From Bacteroidota bacterium (lineage in GTDB: Bacteria > Bacteroidota > Ignavibacteria > UBA10030 > SZUA-254): 49,762 bases of DNA. Below the pieces are notes generated by a model. That model did not search any database. It was not told the DNA's origin and saw only the letters and a program-made list of their open reading frames with translations. The stretch is taken from the NCBI GenBank assembly GCA_020056225.1, contig JAGVIE010000020.1, positions 70,331 to 120,092 on the forward strand. The letters run 5' to 3'. Shown one piece after another: positions 45,501-49,762 of this stretch (within the stretch, counting starts at the first letter, position 1; each line of letters begins with the position of its first letter). Both the position numbers and the translations under genes were made by a program.

Positions 45501-45803
45501 TATGTCTACACCGGTATTGAATTCGACCCTGACAGTGGATAATCCTTCCTTAGAAACAGAAGTAATTTGTTTAAGATCCTTCAACCCTTTGAGCGCGCGT
45601 TCAAGCGGCTGTGTTATTAATCCCTCTATATCTACCGGTGATACGCCCACATACGGTGTCGCTACTATAACGAGCGGAATAATTACCTCGGGTGTAGCTT
45701 CACGCGGTAAACGATCGTAGGAGATATAACCGAATACAACTATGAGCGCCATCAAAATATAGACGGTTACTTTATTATCAACTGCTATGTTCCAAATTTT
45801 CAT
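42579..45803 (-). CDS. RND efflux transporter permease (AcrB/HAE1-like)
   Basis: A 1074-residue inner-membrane pump with the duplicated RND layout: one helix at the start (YILMALIVVFGYISY), a large periplasmic porter loop, and clusters of helices near 340-480 and 880-1060. The proton-relay pair is visible in LGILVDDAIVVIENTYRH (about residue 400). The second half has GVVALAGIVVRNGIVLLDF and RIRLRPVMLTAAATVLGVLPMA. It uses proton flow to export drugs or other hydrophobic compounds. The MFP gene ends 14 bases upstream and tolC precedes that, so the whole tripartite pump is one operon. No regulator is adjacent; the substrate is unknown. Confidence 0.93.
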   Translation of the reverse strand: MKIWNIAVDNKVTVYILMALIVVFGYISYDRLPREATPEVIIPLVIVATPYVGVSPVDIEGLITQPLERALKGLKDLKQITSVSKEGLSTVRVEFNTGVDIDEALRRVRDKVNSTRAQLPDDILDPIISEINISEFPIMFVNVGGDVGLARLKKIAESLQDKIEGIPGVLRADVTGGLQPEVQVNVDVYRMNAYQISFDDVANAIRSENLSIPGGSIDTKEKSLTIRVPGEFKEVKPLEDIVLKIQNDKPIFLRDVAAVNFSFEDRQTFARLNSTEVVSLAVRKRAGENLLRITDEVKRIVEEEQTQLPSGIKLDISNDQSTFVKRMVKELENSIMTGMFLVVMSLFMFFGFKNSLLISTAIPLSMFIGFVILSALGFTLNMVVLFSLVLVLGILVDDAIVVIENTYRHQQEYNEHPVVAAKTAAGEVFVPVFTSTITTLSAFLPLAFWPGIVGDFMKYFPFTLIITLTASLFVAYVISPVQSAQWINYKKDIRRAKQNLEHPHWYRKYNPFTILYHKVDEIFFPWMQREYVRTLRWTLKNKAQTLWISFSLLVFVVILFALFNKGVDFFPATEPQQVSVSIETPSGTSLDITNAISKLIENRLNEIPGKKDIEFIATSIGTSDDPFDFGGQGTSNKGQVAINFYEKSNRSQSTFQTLEEVRKSTVGIAGADLRVAKEEMGPPVGAPVSVEVSGEDYTQLASLSKMIREKIKDVKGLVDLKDDYNTGRPEVEIIIDREKAGLLWTSTAQIASTVRAAIAGVEASKYRLGEDEYKIRVRLREDQRTSQADLENLRVNFMNQSGQLLSIPLTSVAKINRTTAVTDIRRKDQKRVITVSGDVEGRVQSEVIGDIKARLAGVSLPPGYIMKLTGSEEEQQQAADFLTNAFIITLLLVFLIMVAEFNSLKVPFVIMLSVFLSLIGVMLGLLVTQTPASVIMTGVGVVALAGIVVRNGIVLLDFVKHKHNEGGLSLEEALLEAGRIRLRPVMLTAAATVLGVLPMATGFDFDWREFHFVIGAESAGFWRPLAVAIIFGLTISTFLTLVVMPTAYSLLDEWTEKIKTKVFRYFKKENNVLD

Positions 45804-45817
45804 AATAGGTTCTCCGT

Positions 45818-46864
45818 CTATTGAGACACGCTGACTAGCGTACCATTAACAAGTTTTTGGAATCCGGTCACGATAAGACGATCCCCCGGCTTCAATCCAT
45901 CGAGAATTTCAACCATATTTCCCTGCCTTCCGCCCAGTTTTAAAGTACGTTCTTCTGCCTTGCCGCCGTTCTCTACATACACAATTGCCCGATCGCGATC
46001 TACTAGCTGAACGACATTTTCACTAACCAGAATAGCGTTTGATTTAGTTTCGCGAAGGAGTTTTACTTTTGCAATCATTTCGGGTTTAAGTTTTTGTTGT
46101 ATATTATGCAAAACTATTTCTACCATAAGCGATCTATTCGCTGAAGAAAGGGTTGAGCCAACAAACGCCACATTTCCTTTTAAAGTAATTCCAGACAATA
46201 CATCGATCGTAACGATAGCATGGGATCCAACCGGAATAGCGCCTGAGTATAGTTCTGATACTTCTGCCTGAATTTTTATCTTAGTCGTGTTCACGATGCG
46301 TGCAACCGGCACACCCGGCGGAGCGTATTCGCCGACATTGGGAATGATATTATCGACGATTCCATCAAACGGACTGCGGATCTGCGTTCGATCCCAGCGA
46401 GCTTTCATTAAATCACTGTTCGCCCGGGCAGCATCACGCGAATATTCAAGATTTTTATATTGAAGCTCGCTGATGCCTTGCTGATCATATACTTCCTTCT
46501 GCTTTTCAAGATTTAATTCTGCCATTTTATATTGAGCATCTGCGGCATCATATCCTGCTTTGATGACATCATCATTAAGCGACACAATAACATCGCCTTT
46601 TTTTACCGACTGACCTTTCTTTACTTTCCATTCTTGAATAATACCGCCTTCTTCGGTAGAGATGTTGGCATCCTCATATGCTTTAACCGTTCCCGAAACT
46701 TGAATGGCATCCATTAATCGCGCCGGTTTGATCGTTTCTATACCGACATTAACAAGCTGGATCTTCTGCTCATTGTTTTCTCCATCAGATTTCTTGCACG
46801 AAGAAAATATCAAAAACATCATGATATAAATAATTACTATATAGATCCGTTTCGATAAAATCAT
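45818..46864 (-). CDS. RND efflux periplasmic adaptor lipoprotein (MFP)
   Basis: A 348-residue membrane-fusion protein. A signal with lipobox IFSSC puts the mature Cys near residue 23, so it is a lipoprotein. The lipoyl-like halves appear in VSGTVKAYEDANISTEEGGIIQEWKVKKGQSVKKGDVIVSL and RSPFDGIVDNIIPNVGEYAPPGVPVARI, split by a coiled-coil hairpin (about 85-145). A beta-barrel and membrane-proximal domain end with DGLKPGDRLIVTGFQKLVNGTLV. It bridges the RND permease and TolC. AAGGAAAA before the ATG is the likely ribosome binding site. Confidence 0.92.
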   Translation of the reverse strand: MILSKRIYIVIIYIMMFLIFSSCKKSDGENNEQKIQLVNVGIETIKPARLMDAIQVSGTVKAYEDANISTEEGGIIQEWKVKKGQSVKKGDVIVSLNDDVIKAGYDAADAQYKMAELNLEKQKEVYDQQGISELQYKNLEYSRDAARANSDLMKARWDRTQIRSPFDGIVDNIIPNVGEYAPPGVPVARIVNTTKIKIQAEVSELYSGAIPVGSHAIVTIDVLSGITLKGNVAFVGSTLSSANRSLMVEIVLHNIQQKLKPEMIAKVKLLRETKSNAILVSENVVQLVDRDRAIVYVENGGKAEERTLKLGGRQGNMVEILDGLKPGDRLIVTGFQKLVNGTLVSVSQ

Positions 46865-46890
46865 TGAAATTTTCCTTCTAATTAAGATTG

Positions 46891-48249
46891 TCAGTTGTTC
46901 TCTTCCATAGCATAATCAGGCACATAGCCGATGAGTTGATCTAAATCTGCGGCGGCAACTAAATAATCGTATACCGCTTGAACTCGGTTAACCTCTGCCT
47001 GGGTAAGCGCTAATTGTGCGTCATTCACTTCAAGCTGGGTGGCGGCATTGGCGCGAAATCGAGCCGATGCAATACTATATCCGCGCCTTGCAGTTTCAAC
47101 AGTTTTTTGCTGTGCTTCTACACGCTTCTGTGCTTGTTTCAGATTTCCTATAACTGAATGAACCCCGGTTTTTAATGAGCGTTCCAGGCTGACCTTTTGC
47201 TCTTCGCTTTTCAATTGCTCAACCTGTGCTTGCTCAACGCGCGCGCGGGTCTGCAATCCCTGAAAAATATTAAGAGAGAACGTCAGACCTATCTGAGTGC
47301 TTGCAATCAAATCATTGCTTGAAAATTTTAATTCATTTTTAGCTCCCTGGTATTGGTACTGCCCGAATGCGGCAATAGTAGGAAGATAATTCGATTTTTC
47401 GACGAATACTGCGGCATGGTTAAGTTCAATTTGATGATTGATTGCCTGTAAATTCGGATTAGAATTCAGCATATAATCTTCCGCACGCTCAATGAGTGAG
47501 TCATTAACAGCACGGAATACAAGCGAATCGACAATGCTTATTTGTTCCTCCTTATCTGAACCAATTTCGTTGCGGAGAGCATCAACGGCTAATTCATAAT
47601 TATTCTCACATTGTATCAGCGATGGACGAAGGTTCTCAACCTGCACAGATGCGCGAAGTTCATCATACTCTGATACAATACCCTGCTTGCGCATTAGTAG
47701 AACATTTTTCATGTTATCTTCAGCGTTTTGCAAACTCGAACGCATCATATAAACAACCTCACGGGCGAGCAGTGCGCCATAGTAGGCTTTTCGCACTTTG
47801 TTTATCGTTTCAACTTGTTTACTATGATGAATATCTTTTGCGATATTCGTATAAACTTTTGCCGCTCCTACGCCAACAATAACAGCTCCATTGAACAATA
47901 TTTGTTTTCCGGTTAACGCCATATTCAAAGAATGAGGAAGCCCCATTTCGATTTTTTGCTCCTCGCCATTGAAGTTTGCAAAAAAAATCGGAGCCTTGAG
48001 TGTACGTGTATATGTACCTGAGAAATCGATGGAGGGAAGAGCGTTTCCCCATGCTTCTGTCACTTTTGCATCGGAGCGTTCAACTTCCAGCCGGGCTGTT
48101 TTCAATTCAGGATTGTATTTCATTGCAAGCCGAATAGCGTCTTCTATGCCCAGTTGCCGAATGCCAATATCCTGCGGTCGCACTGGTAAGATTATTAAGA
48201 ATGATAAAATAAGAATAATGACTATGGGGGATTTATAATTTCTCTTCAT
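46891..48249 (-). CDS. TolC-family outer-membrane efflux protein
   Basis: A 452-residue protein with a signal peptide (IVIILILSFLIILPVRPQ) and two OEP repeats: LGIEDAIRLAMKYNPELKTARLEVERSDAKVTEAWGNALPSIDFSG at 33-78, and a second half starting near SNPNLQAINHQIELNHAAV. Long coiled-coil helices and short strands predict the TolC trimer channel. It is first in the efflux operon, 26 bases before the adaptor gene. A SD-like AGAGGTTGGT lies before the ATG. Confidence 0.92.
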   Translation of the reverse strand: MKRNYKSPIVIILILSFLIILPVRPQDIGIRQLGIEDAIRLAMKYNPELKTARLEVERSDAKVTEAWGNALPSIDFSGTYTRTLKAPIFFANFNGEEQKIEMGLPHSLNMALTGKQILFNGAVIVGVGAAKVYTNIAKDIHHSKQVETINKVRKAYYGALLAREVVYMMRSSLQNAEDNMKNVLLMRKQGIVSEYDELRASVQVENLRPSLIQCENNYELAVDALRNEIGSDKEEQISIVDSLVFRAVNDSLIERAEDYMLNSNPNLQAINHQIELNHAAVFVEKSNYLPTIAAFGQYQYQGAKNELKFSSNDLIASTQIGLTFSLNIFQGLQTRARVEQAQVEQLKSEEQKVSLERSLKTGVHSVIGNLKQAQKRVEAQQKTVETARRGYSIASARFRANAATQLEVNDAQLALTQAEVNRVQAVYDYLVAAADLDQLIGYVPDYAMEENN

Positions 48250-48623
48250 ACCAACCTCTATATTGGAATATTAACATCCACGATGAAATACATTCAAAAT
48301 AGTATTAAAATTAACAAGTGTACTAAACTATGATGGATTTTACGGTTTTGGATTCACTATGTTGCCCACCTTATAGTAATGTAATAAAAAAAACATTGCG
48401 ATAATTATATCTCTATTTACATTTTGAGTGAATCAGGATTTTAAATTAGTAGATACTTCAGAACAATGTTTTATTCAAACTCTTCTTTTCGGTTATATTT
48501 AGGGAAATCTATCTGTTAAGTGTGGCGGCGCTCAACCAGCTTGCTCCCCATCAATTCGTAGATTATATCGAACTACTATCTTGCAGTTGTTAAATATTAA
48601 CATAAACTATAAATCAATAGATA
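48250..48623. other. Divergent spacer upstream of the efflux operon
   Basis: This region should contain the efflux promoter on the minus strand, but I cannot point to one. On the plus strand TTGGAT (48348-48353) and TATAGT (48372-48377), 18 bases apart, could drive the membrane-protein gene 250 bases further on. No additional gene is seen. Confidence 0.35.
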
Positions 48624-49352
48624 ATGCAAGCTCCCGAATATCAATACGCGTTCTTTCAAGACCTTGAACGATCTACTAAATCTGGATTAATTGCTTATCT
48701 ATTTATTCTCACATTAGGATTAACTATTGCAATCGCAGGTGTTGAAAAAACCTTTTATTTCATGGCAAATATCAAAATTTGTGAATCTCTCTTTTTAACT
48801 CTACTTACTATAAATCTTCTTCAACTCTTTATTCGCGGGATAAATAAAATTCATTGGCTGGGGAATGCTCATATTTTCCTGGATAAAACATTGTTTAAAT
48901 TTCTCTTTAGGTCTAATGAGATAATATTGAGAGAACTTCTTACACTTTTAGAACCCCACGAGCGTTCGGTACTTGATACTTTAGCGGCACATGAACGAGA
49001 TACTATTGCCCGCTCAATTTTTTCGCGCCTTGCTGATGATCAATCTATTTTTGAAAGTCTTCTTAAACGCGGCATATTCCGTTCATGGGTATGGTATTGG
49101 ATTACAATTTACGGAGTATTCGTATTTATTATTTTAACAGTATTTTCTTTTTCAAAATCCATTCTTATCCCAACAATATACTCTCAGGCGTTTTCTACAT
49201 CGATTGGGATTGTTGCCGTACTGCATCTAATTTTCATCATGGCTTTGGGATATAACCTCATATTGGTCACAAAACGAATAATGCGAGAGATTGTCAATGT
49301 TTACGATGTTGAAATTTTGTCTTTGCTCCGCTCTTACGTTAGTAAAACTTAA
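48624..49352 (+). CDS. Hypothetical four-helix membrane protein
   Basis: A 242-residue protein with two N-terminal helices (about 20-40 and 50-70), a soluble charged middle with LLEPHERSVLDTLAAHERDTIARSIFSRLADDQSIFESLLKRG, and two C-terminal helices (about 160-180 and 190-215). The middle could be a small helical cytoplasmic domain. No family is recognised. It stands alone between the efflux operon and the insertion-sequence end. Confidence 0.6.
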   Translation: MQAPEYQYAFFQDLERSTKSGLIAYLFILTLGLTIAIAGVEKTFYFMANIKICESLFLTLLTINLLQLFIRGINKIHWLGNAHIFLDKTLFKFLFRSNEIILRELLTLLEPHERSVLDTLAAHERDTIARSIFSRLADDQSIFESLLKRGIFRSWVWYWITIYGVFVFIILTVFSFSKSILIPTIYSQAFSTSIGIVAVLHLIFIMALGYNLILVTKRIMREIVNVYDVEILSLLRSYVSKT

Positions 49353-49667
49353 ATATTTACACCCACCGTATATTCACAATTTTATTCTTGAATTTTCCTC
49401 TCATGAGAGTTAATATGCTGCATTTAAAGTGTTAACTTCCGGGTTTTTGAATCAAGCTGGTTACACTAGAGTTATAAAGAACATTGTAACGGTTAAGAAC
49501 CTATTGTACTAAAGAGGATTGGAACTTCTGACGGTCTATAAAAAAAGGTGCTAAGGCAGTTAAGGATTTGATTGGTTATAAATTAGCGATTGTTTTCTAT
49601 TTTCTTTATGATTGATTTCCTTATTGGAATATATGTAGTATCTGACAATTGTTTTAGAACATAATAT
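49353..49667. other. Spacer before the right-edge insertion sequence
   Basis: AT-rich sequence without a supportable gene. It contains one short perfect palindrome (CTCTCATGAGAG near 49413). A 62-codon minus-strand frame overlapping the insertion-sequence end (49748-49560) has no supporting features. Confidence 0.4.
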
Positions 49668-49762
49668 TGATCTTCCCCCTAATTTTCGGACAGAGAGAAA
49701 AGCCAGTATATTAGAGAAAAGGAGAAGTCCGAAATGGAAGCAGAACAAGTCAGAAGAAGAAG
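49668..49762 (+). mobile_element. Left end of an IS3-like insertion sequence, cut by the window edge
   Basis: From 49668 the sequence TGATCTTCCCCCTAATTTTC has the look of an IS3-family terminal inverted repeat (TGA...CCCC...TTTTC-GGA). A strong ribosome binding site (AAAAGGAG, 49717-49724) and an ATG at 49734 follow, with codons for MEAEQVRRRR as in the short OrfA of such elements. The rest lies outside, so the family call rests on the end and the first ten codons only. Confidence 0.5.

Overview
The window looks like chromosome from a Gram-negative bacterium of the FCB group (Bacteroidota/Ignavibacteriota-like). The basis is a type IX secretion (PorU-like) gingipain-fold protease, PorV/FadL-type barrels, a half-length GT5 'starch synthase' next to a DUF4270-like lipoprotein (a Bacteroidota gene order), a serC-serA-DUF1015 run, sphingolipid (serine palmitoyltransferase) genes, and TPR/propeller Ser/Thr kinases. 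Base composition is moderate, TAG/TAA/TGA all serve as normal stops, and several genes start with TTG or GTG. The exact phylum cannot be fixed without a search.

Layout. 1-2.1 kb: 5'-part of a PorU-like protease on the minus strand, running off the left edge. 2.4-6.3 kb: GT5 half-protein, gmhB, DUF4270-like lipoprotein and an outer-membrane barrel. 6.4-11.0 kb: rpiB, glyA, a PorV/PorQ-like barrel, tatC and a polyprenyl diphosphate synthase. 11.1-12.1 kb (minus): a small membrane protein and a universal stress protein. 12.2-16.6 kb: ilvE, a GNAT-like protein and serine palmitoyltransferase (minus), with a divergent NAD-dependent epimerase/reductase (plus); the last three together look like a bacterial ceramide pathway. 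16.7 kb: initiator tRNA-Met and its terminator.

16.9-24.0 kb (minus): five genes joined by 1- or 4-base start/stop overlaps, encoding a di-heme-type membrane cytochrome b, a 20-heme and a 22-heme exported cytochrome c, an outer-membrane barrel whose frame is broken by one amber codon, and a membrane-anchored ferredoxin-flavoprotein. This is the most striking system in the window: an apparent electron conduit from NAD(P)H/ferredoxin level across the inner membrane, periplasm and outer membrane, with 42 c-type heme sites.

24.4-34.1 kb (plus): a GAF-SpoIIE (PP2C-type) phosphatase, a tandem ABM-like protein and three related Ser/Thr kinases whose output halves differ (soluble FlgO-like/TPR; membrane FlgO-like/TPR; membrane beta-propeller). 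34.8-38.6 kb: a DUF362-FN3 membrane/surface protein and a Sel1-repeat protein. 38.9-42.2 kb (minus): DUF1015, serA and a serC-like aminotransferase for serine synthesis; glyA at 6.8 kb uses its product, as does serine palmitoyltransferase. 42.6-48.2 kb (minus): a complete tripartite RND efflux operon (TolC, MFP, RND). 48.6-49.4 kb: a hypothetical membrane protein. The right edge appears to enter an IS3-like insertion sequence.

Calls are from reading translations and motifs only; no database search was run.
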